A DNA stretch of 64,000 nucleotides from Acidisoma cellulosilyticum (GTDB lineage: Bacteria > Pseudomonadota > Alphaproteobacteria > Acetobacterales > Acetobacteraceae): assembly GCF_020621385.1 (NCBI RefSeq), contig NZ_JAESVA010000002.1:806001-870000 (forward strand), in the 5' to 3' direction. A program made the position numbers and the translations under genes. Each line of letters starts with the position of its first letter. The stretch's first letter is position 1. Positions 1 to 9,359 of the stretch are shown piece after piece. Under the pieces are notes generated by a model. That model ran no database searches and was not told the origin of the DNA. It saw only the letters and a program-made list of their open reading frames with translations.

Positions 1-1
1 C

Positions 2-49
2 GTCCGCCAGACCATGGCGCGTAAGCAGATGGCGCTGGCCGCCGACTGA
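2..49 (+). CDS. 3' end of a gene cut by the left edge
   Basis: An open frame reads from the window edge (VRQTMARKQMALAAD) to a TGA. It is followed 21 bases later by a strong intrinsic terminator, which is what one expects of the last codons of a plus-strand gene. Only 15 residues are visible, so no function can be given. Confidence 0.4.
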   Translation, partial: VRQTMARKQMALAAD

Positions 50-70
50 GGCTTTTCGCCGATCAGGCTT

Positions 71-116
71 TGCAAAACCGGATGGCGCAGGCTTGCGCCA
101 TCCGGTTTTGCATTTT
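71..116 (+). terminator. Intrinsic terminator, 19-bp perfect stem
   Basis: A perfect 19-bp inverted repeat (71-89 pairs with 94-112) closes a GGCT loop and is followed by TTTT. It terminates the plus-strand gene entering from the left. The stem begins with a run of A, so it could also act on the minus-strand oxidase transcript that ends at 172. Confidence 0.85.
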
Positions 117-171
117 CAGGAAACTCGTTTTACATAAATAACGATTTGCCGCACTGCAGCATAAACGGCAG

Positions 172-1320
172 TCAATTGAAGTGAACCAGGCTGCCGCCGC
201 CTGCCCGCAGCTCCGCGACGCTGCTGAGGCCCATCAAAGCCAAAGTCGAGTCGAGTTCGCCCGCCAGAAGCGCGATGGCGCGCGCGACGCCCGCCTCCCC
301 GCCGGCGGCCAATCCCCAGGCATAGGGCCGGCCGACCGAGACAGCCGAGGCACCGAGCGCCAAAGCGAGGGCGATATGCCAGCCGCGACGAAAACCGCCA
401 TCGACCAGCACATCCATCCTGCCAGCCACAGCCTCGGCAATCGCCGGCAAGGCCATGATGGTGGAGGACGCGCCGTCCAGCTGCCGGCCGCCGTGGTTGG
501 AAACCACAATGCCGTCCGCCCCGGCGTCCAACGCGCGCCGCGCATCCTCAGGCTCCAGAATCCCTTTGATCACCAGCTTGCGCGGCCAGCGCCGGCGCAG
601 CCAATCGACATCGGACCAGCTTAAGCCCGGGTCGATCTGCCGGGCCAGATTGCCCGCCTGTTCCATGACGCCCCGGCCGAAACCAGCGGCACGGGCATGC
701 CCCACCTCAGGCTTGCCGTCGCGGGTCATGGCCCAGCACCAGGATGGGCGGCCGAGGATATTGCACCACTGGCCCAGCGTCGGCCGGGTGAGATTGCGGA
801 AGCCGTTGCGGGCGTCACGCTCCCGCACTGGGGTCACGGCGGTATCGACGGTCAGGAACAGCGCTGCCGCCCCGGCGGCCTCGGCGCGGGCGATCAGTGT
901 TTCGGTCAGCGCGCGGTCCCGCAGCACGTAAAGCTGGGAGTAGAGGGTGCTGGCCGGATTCTCCCGCGCCACTTCGTCGATCGGGCGGATGGCGAAAGCC
1001 GAGACACAGCTTGGTATCCCGGCAGCGCCAGCCGCCCGCGCCGCCGCCACTTCGCCGCGACGGCCGAACATGCCCAGAAAACCGATCGGCCCCAGCATCA
1101 GCGGCAAGGCGTGGCTGGCGCCCAGAAAGGTCGCGGAAAGATCGCGTGTCGAAACATCACGCAGCACATGCTGGCGCAGGCGCCAGCGAGCGAAATCGCT
1201 CTCATTCGCCCCCAGCGTCAGCTCGCTATGCGAACCGCCATCGATATAGTCCGAGAAAATGCGCGGCAGGCGCCGTCCCGCCATACGGCGGAGGTCGGCG
1301 ATATTATGGCAGTCCTTCAT
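172..1320 (-). CDS. FMN-dependent alpha-hydroxy acid oxidase/dehydrogenase (LldD family)
   Basis: Predicted to oxidise an L-2-hydroxy acid (lactate, glycolate, mandelate or similar) to the 2-oxo acid with FMN. The 382 residues cover a whole TIM-barrel enzyme of the family. Active-site features are visible: Tyr25 in FSDYIDGG, the FMN-binding Lys252 (KGI), the signature SNHGGRQLDGA at 274-284 with the catalytic His276 and Arg279, DGGFRRG near 307-313, and GRPYAWG at 330. The start codon overlaps the stop of the upstream LysR gene by ATGA, so the two are co-transcribed and the regulator probably responds to a related metabolite. The exact substrate cannot be read from the sequence; lactate dehydrogenase is only one option. 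Confidence 0.87.
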   Translation of the reverse strand: MKDCHNIADLRRMAGRRLPRIFSDYIDGGSHSELTLGANESDFARWRLRQHVLRDVSTRDLSATFLGASHALPLMLGPIGFLGMFGRRGEVAAARAAGAAGIPSCVSAFAIRPIDEVARENPASTLYSQLYVLRDRALTETLIARAEAAGAAALFLTVDTAVTPVRERDARNGFRNLTRPTLGQWCNILGRPSWCWAMTRDGKPEVGHARAAGFGRGVMEQAGNLARQIDPGLSWSDVDWLRRRWPRKLVIKGILEPEDARRALDAGADGIVVSNHGGRQLDGASSTIMALPAIAEAVAGRMDVLVDGGFRRGWHIALALALGASAVSVGRPYAWGLAAGGEAGVARAIALLAGELDSTLALMGLSSVAELRAGGGSLVHFN

Positions 1321-2243
1321 GAAGCCTTCCGCCCGCCGCGCCCCAGGCGCGCAATCATCCAGGACCGAAACACGCTGATCGCCGGATCACCGAGATCTTC
1401 AGGGTGGAGCGCCAGATAATAACCGTAGCCGTCCTCGGACACCGCCTCATAGGGGGCGACCAGACGCCCGGCCGCGATATCGGCAGCGAACATATCCATA
1501 TCGGCCAGCACGACGCCTTGCCCCGCCATGGCGTATTGCGCGGCCAGCGTGACGGTTTCGAAAGCCATGCCCCGCGCCGTATCGAGCGAAAACCCCTGGG
1601 CGCGGGCGAAATGCGTCCAATGCGCGCCGATCGGCTGGCCCGGCAGTTTGACATGCAGCAATTCCTGACGCGCCAGAAAATCCGGCAGCGCGAGGTCCGC
1701 CGCCTGAGCCGCCACGGCGGGCGCGCAGACCGGACTGCCGCGCACGGACCACAGCAGATCGCGCACCGTATCGCCGCCCTGCGGCCGGTCATAGACCACG
1801 GCCACATCGACCTCGGTCGGCGGCAGGCCGGTGCCGAGGCTGCTCGACACGTCGATCAGAATATCGGGGAACTCACGCCGGAAATCGCCCAGGATCGGCA
1901 GCGCCACCTGATGCAGGAAGCTCGGCGGCATATGCACGCGCAGACGGCGTTGCCGGCCTGCCTCCTCCTGCAGGATGTCGTTCATGACCTCCTCCAGCCG
2001 GTCGAAGGACTTGCGCACCACGGGCAGAAGTGCCGCGCCGGCCGGGGTTAGCGCAAGACCCGAGGGACGGCGTTCCAACAACGGCCGGCCGAGCAGGTCT
2101 TCCAGCGACGCGACATGGCGACTGAGCGCAGACTGCGAGACATGCAGAAGCTGCGCGCCACCCGTAAAACTCAGTTGACGGCCGACCGCTTCGAACGCCC
2201 TGAGGGCGTTCAACGGCAGCCAGCGCCGATCAATCACCGCCAT
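1317..2243 (-). CDS. LysR-family transcriptional regulator (GcvA-like)
   Basis: A 308-residue LysR regulator. The N-terminal winged helix (about 9-68) opens with LPLNALRAFEAVGRQLSF, a beginning typical of the GcvA branch, and contains the recognition segment SQSALSRHVASLEDLLGRPL. The rest is the substrate-binding-like effector domain. It is the first gene of a two-gene unit with the hydroxy-acid oxidase and is divergent from the ABC importer operon starting at 2619. LysR proteins usually control the divergent neighbour and their own promoter. Two inverted repeats in the 375-bp gap (2296-2311 and 2357-2388) are candidate sites. The effector is unknown. Confidence 0.88.
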   Translation of the reverse strand: MAVIDRRWLPLNALRAFEAVGRQLSFTGGAQLLHVSQSALSRHVASLEDLLGRPLLERRPSGLALTPAGAALLPVVRKSFDRLEEVMNDILQEEAGRQRRLRVHMPPSFLHQVALPILGDFRREFPDILIDVSSSLGTGLPPTEVDVAVVYDRPQGGDTVRDLLWSVRGSPVCAPAVAAQAADLALPDFLARQELLHVKLPGQPIGAHWTHFARAQGFSLDTARGMAFETVTLAAQYAMAGQGVVLADMDMFAADIAAGRLVAPYEAVSEDGYGYYLALHPEDLGDPAISVFRSWMIARLGRGGRKAS

Positions 2244-2295
2244 TGCTTACGACCCACCACCCCATATCGCACCAGCCGGCACGCTCCGATATTGT

Positions 2296-2311
2296 CTAGG
2301 CATTTGCCTAG
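2296..2311. promoter_or_regulatory. Perfect inverted repeat, candidate LysR operator
   Basis: CTAGGC-ATTT-GCCTAG is a perfect 6-bp dyad about 50 bases upstream of the lysR start, in the divergent gap before the ABC importer operon. Its position and symmetry suit a LysR-type site, although it lacks the textbook T-N11-A form. Binding by the neighbouring regulator is an inference. Confidence 0.4.
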
Positions 2312-2356
2312 CGATCGTGCAAGGGAGCTTAGCAGCCTTGGGAGCCTCCTCCTTTT

Positions 2357-2388
2357 TGCCAGATCATTGAGCAAAAATTCATCTGGCA
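2357..2388. promoter_or_regulatory. 8-bp inverted repeat with 16-nt spacer in the divergent promoter region
   Basis: TGCCAGAT at 2357-2364 and ATCTGGCA at 2381-2388 are exact reverse complements flanking an AT-rich spacer. The element may be a second regulator site, or a stem-loop in the leader of the importer mRNA. The rest of the 2244-2618 gap shows no gene. Confidence 0.35.
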
Positions 2389-2618
2389 TCATCCTTGCTG
2401 TCCCTTGCTTTCGACATCGGCCAAAGGCCGGCCCTGATCGCCATCTTTTTCGACTTTTTCGCGTCTTGCCAGGAGCACGAGCCACACGAATTGACAACGG
2501 CGGGTTTTCCGGCCGTGATCCTATTCCAGCAGCGCATAGGCGCTCAGCGTGAATTACCTAACACCGAAGTTCTTCCGCTTTCCCGCCGTTTTTGACCGGG
2601 CCTTACCAAGAGGGTGCA

Positions 2619-4283
2619 ATGTCCAAGAGCGATAAGCTGATCTCTGCCGTCCGCCGAAACCTTTCAGAGGTCGAAAACGATCTCATGGACAACGCCCTCG
2701 CGGGCCAGGTCGATCGTCGCGGCTTCCTCAGGCATGGCACGCGGCTCGGCCTGTCGCTGCCGCTGCTCGGCGCGCTGGGTGGCGCCATGGGCATGGCCAG
2801 CACGCGCCCGGCGCGCGCGGCCGGCACGCCCGGCGGCACGCTGCGCATCGCGATGACGGTACCGTCCGGCGCCATCGACCCCGTGACCATCGCCGATGAC
2901 GGCGGTCTGACCCTGCTGATCCAGACGGCGGACTTCCTCTGCGCGCTCAACCCGGATTCCACGCTGCGCCCAGTGCTGGCCACCAGTTGGTCGCCCAATC
3001 AGGACGGTTCCGTCTGGACCTTCAAACTCCGCCAGGGCGTGAAGTTCACGAACGGCGAGCCGATGAATGCGGATGCCGTGGTGAACAGCGTAGAGAGACT
3101 GGTCAACCCGAAGAACGCATCCAACGCGCTGTCGGCCTTCAAGGGCGTTCTGTCGCCCGGCGCGTCGAAGAAGGTTGATGACTATACCGTCGCTTTCCAT
3201 CTCGACGCGCCGAACGGCAATTTCCCCTATACGCTCTCCTCCGACAACTACAACATGGTCATCCTGCCCGCGAACTACAGCGGCGGTTTCGAGCAGAGCT
3301 TCGTCGGCACGGGCCCCTTCAAGATCGAGAAATATATCCCGAAGGTCGGCTGCTCCTTCGTGCGCAACGACGATTATTGGGGTCCGAAGGCGCTGCTCGA
3401 TCGCGTGGAATTCACCTTCTACACGGATATGCAGCCGCAGGTTCTGGCGCTGCAAGGCGGTCAGGTCGATATGCTGGCGCAGATGCCGGTCGCGGCCGGC
3501 CGCGCCATTCTGCATGACCCGCAGTTCAAGGTCATCCGCTGCAAGTCGAGCGCGCATGAGCAGGTCCATATGCAATGCGATGCCGGCCCGTTCAAAGACA
3601 AGCGCGTGCGTCAGGCTTTGGCTTTGTCCATCAACCGCAAGGCGCTGGTGAAGGGCCTGTTCCAGGGCTATGCCGATGTCGGCAATGACAGCCCCTTCTG
3701 CCCGGCCTTCCCGTCCACCGACTCATCCGTGCCGCAGCGCGAGATCGACCTGAAGAAGGCGCGCGACCTGCTGGAACAGGCGGGCGTCGGCCATGGCTTC
3801 TCCGTCACGCTGACGACCGAACAGTTCCTGGAAATCCCCGACTACGCGGTTCTGATCGCCAGCTTCGCCAAGAAGATCGGCATCGACATCAAGCTGCATA
3901 TCGAAAGCCAGGACGCCTATTACGGCAAGGCCGTGCCCGGCCAGTCCGACTGGCTGGACGTGCCGCTCGGCATTACCGATTACGGCAATCGCGGCGTGCC
4001 GAACGTCTTCCTCAACGCGCCGCTGACCAGCACCGGCACCTGGAATGCTGCCCGCTTCAAGAACCCGACCTATGACGGGCTTGTCACCGATTACGTGAAG
4101 GCGCTCGATCTGACCGGCCAGAAGGCGGTGTCCGGCAAGATCGAAACATTGCTGCTGGATGAGACGCCGATCATCTTCGGCTATTTCTACAACTTCCTGT
4201 ATGCGACTTCGAAGGCCGTCTCGGGCGTCTCGCCCGTCGGTGACCGGTTGTTCCTGCAAACGGTCAGCATCAGCCAAAGCTGA
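2619..4283 (+). CDS. ABC importer, family 5 extracytoplasmic solute-binding protein (Tat-exported)
   Basis: Periplasmic ligand-binding component of a peptide/nickel/opine-type ABC importer; 554 residues, the usual length. The ATG at 2619 is preferred because AGAGGG lies 4 nt upstream; a TTG 27 bases earlier lacks such a site. The export signal sits deep: a twin-arginine motif RRGFLRHG at residues 33-40, then a hydrophobic stretch and an alanine-rich cleavage site near 65-67 (PARAAG), which predicts folded export by Tat. The mature part has the family pattern LRVGLTP-like start, then VWTFKLRQGVKFTNGEP near residue 130. It heads a four-gene operon with two permeases and a double ATPase. The substrate cannot be told from sequence. 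Confidence 0.88.
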   Translation: MSKSDKLISAVRRNLSEVENDLMDNALAGQVDRRGFLRHGTRLGLSLPLLGALGGAMGMASTRPARAAGTPGGTLRIAMTVPSGAIDPVTIADDGGLTLLIQTADFLCALNPDSTLRPVLATSWSPNQDGSVWTFKLRQGVKFTNGEPMNADAVVNSVERLVNPKNASNALSAFKGVLSPGASKKVDDYTVAFHLDAPNGNFPYTLSSDNYNMVILPANYSGGFEQSFVGTGPFKIEKYIPKVGCSFVRNDDYWGPKALLDRVEFTFYTDMQPQVLALQGGQVDMLAQMPVAAGRAILHDPQFKVIRCKSSAHEQVHMQCDAGPFKDKRVRQALALSINRKALVKGLFQGYADVGNDSPFCPAFPSTDSSVPQREIDLKKARDLLEQAGVGHGFSVTLTTEQFLEIPDYAVLIASFAKKIGIDIKLHIESQDAYYGKAVPGQSDWLDVPLGITDYGNRGVPNVFLNAPLTSTGTWNAARFKNPTYDGLVTDYVKALDLTGQKAVSGKIETLLLDETPIIFGYFYNFLYATSKAVSGVSPVGDRLFLQTVSISQS

Positions 4284-4310
4284 AGATAGAGTTAGGAGGC
4301 GACTGCCAGC

Positions 4311-5270
4311 ATGGGTCTTTATCGCGCGATTTTCTACCGGCTTGTCCTGGCGGTCGTCACTCTTCTGCTGCTGAGTATCATCGTCTTTGCGGGATGCCAG
4401 ATCCTGCCGGGCGATGTCGGGCGCGCGATCCTCGGCCCCTTCGCCGATGCGCGCGCGGTCGCCGCGCTGAACCATCAGCTTGGCATCGACCGTCCCTTGC
4501 TCGTGCAATATTGGAGCTGGATCACCGGCATGGTGCAGGGGAATATGGGCATGTCCTATACCTATCGCGAGCCGGTCGCGCCCTTCGTCATCCAGGCGAT
4601 GCTCAATTCCATGAAGCTTGCGGCAATCGCGTTCGTCCTCGTCGTGCCGCTGGGCATTCTGGGCGGCATCGTGGCGGCGCTGAAGGCGAATAGCTGGATC
4701 GACCGCACCATCGTCATCGCCGGATTATCCGCGACCGTGGTGCCGGAATTCGTCTCCGGCATCGTCTTCATCATGGTCTTCAGCATCTGGCTGCATATCT
4801 TTCCGCTGACCGGCACCGCACCGCATCATGCCGGGCCGGTGACGCAGATCTATTATCTGCTGATGCCCTCCATCCCGTTGTTCATGATCCTGTTCGGCTA
4901 TATCGCGCGCATGGCCCGCGCCGGCATGATCGAAGCGCTGAACTCCGACTATACGCGCACCGCCGTGCTGAAGGGCCTCAGCCGTCGCCAGGTCATCTGG
5001 CGTCATGTCATGCGCAATGCGCTGCTGCCGACCATCACCGTCATCGCCACCCAATGCGGCTATCTGATCGGCGGTCTTGTGGTGGTGGAGACGCTGTTCA
5101 ACTACCACGGCATCGGCAGCCTGATCTTCTCGGCCGCCAAGGCGAAGGATTTCCCGATGCTCGCCGCCGGCATCCTTGTCATCGGCACCGTCTATGTCAG
5201 CGTCAATCTGATCGCTGACCTTCTCTATTCCGCGCTCAACCCGCGCATCTCCTTCGGAGGCAGCCGATGA
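4311..5270 (+). CDS. ABC importer permease, DppB/OppB type
   Basis: Inner-membrane permease of 319 residues with six predicted helices. It begins with the DppB-type first helix (FYRLVLAVVTLLLLSIIVFAG) and the large first periplasmic segment. The coupling EAA-type loop that contacts the ATPase is seen as EALNSDYTRTAVLKGLS followed by RHVMRNALLP. A strong TAGGAGG site precedes the ATG. It forms a heterodimer with the next gene, whose start overlaps its stop by ATGA. Confidence 0.9.
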   Translation: MGLYRAIFYRLVLAVVTLLLLSIIVFAGCQILPGDVGRAILGPFADARAVAALNHQLGIDRPLLVQYWSWITGMVQGNMGMSYTYREPVAPFVIQAMLNSMKLAAIAFVLVVPLGILGGIVAALKANSWIDRTIVIAGLSATVVPEFVSGIVFIMVFSIWLHIFPLTGTAPHHAGPVTQIYYLLMPSIPLFMILFGYIARMARAGMIEALNSDYTRTAVLKGLSRRQVIWRHVMRNALLPTITVIATQCGYLIGGLVVVETLFNYHGIGSLIFSAAKAKDFPMLAAGILVIGTVYVSVNLIADLLYSALNPRISFGGSR

Positions 5271-6154
5271 GCGCAGAGATGACCGTGGGGGCACCTGCCC
5301 CCGAACAGGCCATGGAAACGCCGAAGCGCATCTCGCGCGAACGCATCTCCATGCTGCTGCGCTCCGCGCCCTTCGTCGTTGGCATGCTGATCCTGATCTT
5401 CTGGGTGGTGATGGCGATCGTCGGACCCTGGATCGTGCCTTACGGCGCTGACGACACCAATCTGTTGAACACGCTGACGCCGCCGGCGTCTGATCATTGG
5501 TTCGGCACCGATCAGTTCGGCCGCGACGTCTTTTCCCGCGTCATCGTGGGTTCCCGCGATATCCTGATCGTGGCACCGCTCGCCACATTGCTCGGCACGC
5601 TGGTCGGCACCGTGCTCGGCCTCGTCACCGGCTATGCGCGCGGCCTGACCGACGATGTCATCAGCCGCATCGTCGAAGCTTTCCTGGCGCTGCCGCTGCT
5701 GATCCTCGCCATGCTGGTCATCACCGCGCTCGGTGCCTCCAACGCCACGGTGATCGTCGTCATCGGCCTCTCCTTCGGGCTGATCGTCGGGCGCACGGTG
5801 CGCGCGGCGGTGCTCGGCGAACGGGATTTGGACTATGTCGCCGCCGCCAATCTGCGCGGCGAGAAGCCGATCTACATCCTGTTCGTCGAAATCCTGCCCA
5901 ATATCCTGCCGCCGATCCTGGTGGAGACGACGGTGCGTCTGGGCTACGCGATTTTCACCGTAGCCTCGCTGAGCTTCCTCGGCCTCGGCATTCAACCGCC
6001 CTCGCCCGACTGGGGGCTGTCGATTTCGCAGAATTACGGCCTGATCGGCGGCGGCTATTGGTGGACGGTGCTGTTCTACGCCATCGCCATCGGCAGCCTG
6101 GTCGTCGGCGTCAACCTGACAGCAGATGGTGTGCAATCGGTGATCGATGCTTGA
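5267..6154 (+). CDS. ABC importer permease, DppC/OppC type
   Basis: Second permease subunit, 295 residues. It carries the N-terminal helix of the OppC_N type followed by a loop with HWFGTDQFGRDVFSRV, the hallmark 'FGTDxxGRD' segment of DppC/OppC proteins. The EAA coupling loop reads GERDLDYVAAANLRGEKP. CGGAGG precedes the ATG. The stop overlaps the start of the ATPase gene by 8 bases, so translation is likely coupled. Confidence 0.9.
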   Translation: MSAEMTVGAPAPEQAMETPKRISRERISMLLRSAPFVVGMLILIFWVVMAIVGPWIVPYGADDTNLLNTLTPPASDHWFGTDQFGRDVFSRVIVGSRDILIVAPLATLLGTLVGTVLGLVTGYARGLTDDVISRIVEAFLALPLLILAMLVITALGASNATVIVVIGLSFGLIVGRTVRAAVLGERDLDYVAAANLRGEKPIYILFVEILPNILPPILVETTVRLGYAIFTVASLSFLGLGIQPPSPDWGLSISQNYGLIGGGYWWTVLFYAIAIGSLVVGVNLTADGVQSVIDA

Positions 6155-8183
6155 CGCTCTGACCCCCATGCAGGACGCAACCGCCGCCGCACTCGACGTG
6201 CGCGACCTCGACATCGCCTATCGGGTGCGCCGTCGCGACCGGCAGGTCATTCGTGGCCTGTCCTTCCGGATTGGCCAGGGGGAGACCTTCGGCCTGGTCG
6301 GGGAATCCGGCTGCGGCAAGTCGACCGTGGCGCTGGCCGTCGCGCGCTACCTGCCCGATAACGGCCGCGTGCGCACGGGTTCCATCCATATCGGCGGCGC
6401 CGACGCGCTATCGATGCAGGGCGAGGCGCTGCGCCAGTTCCGCACGCGCAGCATTTCCATGGTCTATCAGGACCCTGGCCGCGCGCTGAACCCCTCCATC
6501 CGCATCGGCGCGCAGATGGCCGAGGTTTTCGAGGTCGCCGGCGTGCCGGCGTCCGAGCGCATGGGCAAGGTCGAGGCTATCCTCAACCGCGTGCGCATCG
6601 TCGATGCCGGACGCGTCATGGGCCGCTATCCGCATGAGCTTTCGGGCGGCATGCTGCAGCGTGTCGTCATCGCCATGGCGCTCGCCGTCGACCCGACGCT
6701 GCTCATTCTGGATGAGCCGACAACGGCGCTGGATGCGACGGTCGAGGCCGAGGTGCTGGACCTGATCGAGACCCTGCGGGCGGAGATGGGCAGTTCCGTC
6801 CTGTTCATCGGGCATAACCTTGCCGTCATCCGCCGCATGTGCGCGCGTGTCGGCGTGCTTTACGCGGGAACGCTGGTCGAGGAAGGCCCGACGCGGGAGA
6901 TTTTCAGCCAACCACGCCATCCCTACACGGTCGGGCTGCTGCGCTGCCTGCCAAGGCCGGGCCTGTCGAAACATCAGACCCGGCTGGACACCATTCCGGG
7001 CTTCCTGCCGACCAGCCTCGCCGACGTTAAGGGCTGCGTCTTCGCGCCGCGCTGCGGCTTGGCGCAGGATATCTGCCGCACCACCGAGCCGCCGCTGATC
7101 CCGGTGTCGGAAGGCCGGGTCAGCCGCTGCCATTTCCATGAACAGGCGCCCGATCTGCCGCGCACCACGCCCCCCGCGCCGCCGACGGACCGCAAAAAGG
7201 TCCCGGCCTTCCGGCCCGTGATCCGCGCCGACAATATCAGCAAGACCTTCGGTAATGCCGCGGCGCCGGTCTACGCCCTGCGCGATGTCTCGGTCGAAAT
7301 CTGGCCGGGTGAAACGCTGGGACTGGTCGGCGAATCCGGCAGCGGCAAGACCACGCTCGCGAAGCTGTTGATGGGCCTGACGCCTCCGGACCCCAACGCC
7401 ATCATCGAGCTGAACGGCCAGAAGCTGGCGCATCTGGCGACCGCGCGGCAGCCGGCCGAGTTGGAGGCGCTGCAAATCGTCTTCCAGAACCCGGATGCGG
7501 CGCTGAACCGCAGCCAGACCATTCGCGGCATCATCAGCCGGCCGATGAAGAAGCTCGGCGGCTATCGCGGTGCGGCGCTGGCCGACAAGCTCCGTGGGTT
7601 GATGAGCCATATCCGGCTGGCGGAGCGCTATCTGCCCATGCGGCCGCGCCAGCTCTCCGGCGGGTTGAAACAGCGCGTCGCGATCGCCCGCGCCTTCGCC
7701 GGTGACCCCCGCATCGTCGTCTGCGATGAGCCGACATCGGCGCTGGACGTTTCGGTGCAGGCCGCGATCCTCAACCTGCTTGCCGATCTGCAGGCGGAAC
7801 AAGGCGTGAGCTACCTGTTCGTCAGCCACGATCTGCGGGTGGTGCGCTATATTTCGGACCGGATCGCCGTCCTGTATCTGGGCCGGCTGATGGAAATCGG
7901 CCCGGCGGAGGCCGTCTTCAACGGGCCACATCATCCTTATACCGAGAGCCTGATGGCGGCTTCGGCGGCTGAGGAAGCCAGCGGTCAGCTGCGACTGAAG
8001 GGGGAGATCCCGAGTGCCATGCGCCCACCCTCGGGCTGCGTCTTCCACACCCGCTGCCCGCGCAAGATCGGCACCATCTGCGAGACGACGGAGCCCGAAC
8101 TGGTCCAGCGCGAGGGCGACCACGGCATCCGCTGCCATCTCGACCTGGATCAGATGGGACGGGCGGTGACGATCGAGGCTTGA
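6147..8183 (+). CDS. ABC importer double ATPase (DppD-DppF fusion)
   Basis: One 678-residue polypeptide carries both ATP-binding cassettes that energise the importer; in many systems these are two genes. Cassette 1 has Walker [10 protein letters not shown] at 52-60, signature LSGGMLQRV and Walker B LLILDEPT. Cassette 2 has GESGSGKTT near 393, LSGGLKQRV and [12 protein letters not shown]. Each cassette ends with the cysteine-containing oligopeptide-transport tail (GCVFAPRC...C and GCVFHTRC...C), which in this family can hold an iron-sulfur cluster. Both nucleotide sites look intact. It is the last gene of the operon; a GGGCGCTT/GAAGCGCCC dyad and a REP-like element follow. Confidence 0.9.
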   Translation: MLDALTPMQDATAAALDVRDLDIAYRVRRRDRQVIRGLSFRIGQGETFGLVGESGCGKSTVALAVARYLPDNGRVRTGSIHIGGADALSMQGEALRQFRTRSISMVYQDPGRALNPSIRIGAQMAEVFEVAGVPASERMGKVEAILNRVRIVDAGRVMGRYPHELSGGMLQRVVIAMALAVDPTLLILDEPTTALDATVEAEVLDLIETLRAEMGSSVLFIGHNLAVIRRMCARVGVLYAGTLVEEGPTREIFSQPRHPYTVGLLRCLPRPGLSKHQTRLDTIPGFLPTSLADVKGCVFAPRCGLAQDICRTTEPPLIPVSEGRVSRCHFHEQAPDLPRTTPPAPPTDRKKVPAFRPVIRADNISKTFGNAAAPVYALRDVSVEIWPGETLGLVGESGSGKTTLAKLLMGLTPPDPNAIIELNGQKLAHLATARQPAELEALQIVFQNPDAALNRSQTIRGIISRPMKKLGGYRGAALADKLRGLMSHIRLAERYLPMRPRQLSGGLKQRVAIARAFAGDPRIVVCDEPTSALDVSVQAAILNLLADLQAEQGVSYLFVSHDLRVVRYISDRIAVLYLGRLMEIGPAEAVFNGPHHPYTESLMAASAAEEASGQLRLKGEIPSAMRPPSGCVFHTRCPRKIGTICETTEPELVQREGDHGIRCHLDLDQMGRAVTIEA

Positions 8184-8189
8184 GGTAAA

Positions 8190-8230
8190 GGGCGCTTTCT
8201 ACAGTCTGTCAGGTTTGATCGGAAGCGCCC
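8190..8230 (+). terminator. Possible hairpin terminator after the ABC operon
   Basis: GGGCGCTTTC at 8190-8199 pairs with GGAAGCGCCC at 8221-8230 with one mismatch, leaving a loop of about 21 nt. There is no T-run, so intrinsic termination is weak at best. Its right half coincides with the conserved flank of the REP-like element at 8202-8340. Confidence 0.3.
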
Positions 8231-8340
8231 CCAAATCTGTCGTGCGCGGGCTCTGACCCGCGCATCTACCCGAGTTTGCAGGCACGCGATCGGCCAGGCG
8301 CCGCAGCGGGTAGACCCGCGGAACAAGTCCGCGGGCGACA
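8202..8340. repeat. REP-like inverted pair (BIME), copy 1
   Basis: Two facing copies of a roughly 33-nt palindromic unit: left arm 8238-8271 and right arm 8308-8340. The right arm starts GGGTAGACC, forms a hairpin CCGCGGA-ACAAG-TCCGCGG and ends GCGACA. The left arm is the same unit reversed (ends CTACCC). About 35 bases before the left arm are also shared with the copy at 12690, including CCCAAATCTGTCG. The GTAG head and hairpin match the definition of REP elements mobilised by RAYT transposases in other bacteria. No such transposase lies in this window. Confidence 0.75.
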
Positions 8341-8420
8341 AGACAACAAAAGCCGCCTTGTATCCTCATCTCCAATCCTGACCCAGGGATGTGCAGGTTT
8401 AGGCTGGCTTTCTCCGCCCC

Positions 8421-9239
8421 TCACTGCCCCGGTTTCGGATAATCCATCGTCTCCACCGCCATGGTCAGCGCCTGGAAGGGCTCGACCGAGACATGGCTTG
8501 AGCCGAGAAAGGGATTGTCGAGCAGCACGATGACGACAAGCACGAGGCCGATGGAGGCGCCGAGCAGCCCGACCATGGCCGCGTGCATCGACAGGCGTGC
8601 AGCCCCGAACAGACAGCTGAAGGTGATCAGGATGCCGGCGCCGATGGTGAGGTTCCACCAGACGACCGCCGGCAGATCGGATTCGGCGGCATGGAAGCGC
8701 CCGCGCCGCACATCATACAGCTTGCGCAATGTCTCCAGCATCGTGCTTTGCGCCGCCAATCCCGTCCCGTCCGCAGGCTTATAGCCGACGAGCGCGAGGT
8801 GGAAACTGTCGAGAATGCGCCAGCCTTTGAGATGCGCGGGCATCGCCGCTTCCATATGCGGCCATTCCTTCTGCACAACCGTTTCGGCGTAGTTGAACAG
8901 GTCCTGCCTTAGCTCAAGCGCCAGGCCGGGCGGCAGGCTGATGGTGTCCCGATAGAGATCATCCACCATATTCGCTTCCGTCTGCACCAGATTGCCGACA
9001 TCGGCGTAACTCTCCCAGACCGCAACCGCGATGAAGGCGAGCAGCACGGCGTAGATGACACCGACGATCGCCAGCACGAAGCCCGCGAGGTCGTTATGCT
9101 GGCTGCGCAGCCCATGCGGAATGATCGCATGCGCCACAAACAGGACGCCCACCGATAGCGCCGCCGAACCGAGCACGGCGATCGCGACGGCGGCGGCCGT
9201 CGGCATCAGGCACAACCATTGCGCAAAGCCTGTCAGCAT
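8421..9239 (-). CDS. DUF4239 (bestrophin-like) membrane protein
   Basis: A 272-residue membrane protein matching the DUF4239 pattern: two N-terminal helices, with HNDLAGFVLAIVGVIYAVLLAF as the conserved second helix, then VWESYADVGNLVQTEANMVDDLYR, an alpha-helical cytosolic part, and two C-terminal helices with a segment LGASIGLVLVVIVLLDNPFLG. The start at 9239 is chosen because it begins the first hydrophobic helix; the open frame runs further upstream but that part is arginine- and aspartate-rich and antisense to the next gene. The function of the family is unknown; an anion-channel relation to bestrophins has been suggested only from fold similarity. Confidence 0.75.
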   Translation of the reverse strand: MLTGFAQWLCLMPTAAAVAIAVLGSAALSVGVLFVAHAIIPHGLRSQHNDLAGFVLAIVGVIYAVLLAFIAVAVWESYADVGNLVQTEANMVDDLYRDTISLPPGLALELRQDLFNYAETVVQKEWPHMEAAMPAHLKGWRILDSFHLALVGYKPADGTGLAAQSTMLETLRKLYDVRRGRFHAAESDLPAVVWWNLTIGAGILITFSCLFGAARLSMHAAMVGLLGASIGLVLVVIVLLDNPFLGSSHVSVEPFQALTMAVETMDYPKPGQ

Positions 9240-9359
9240 CGGCCGTCCCCTATTCAACAATCCACCCGCATCATACGGGAAACGGGATCGCCGCGTTACC
9301 TTGACCGCGAAGACCGATCCAGCCTTGATAATGCGGCACTGGAACGACAGGGAGCTCGG

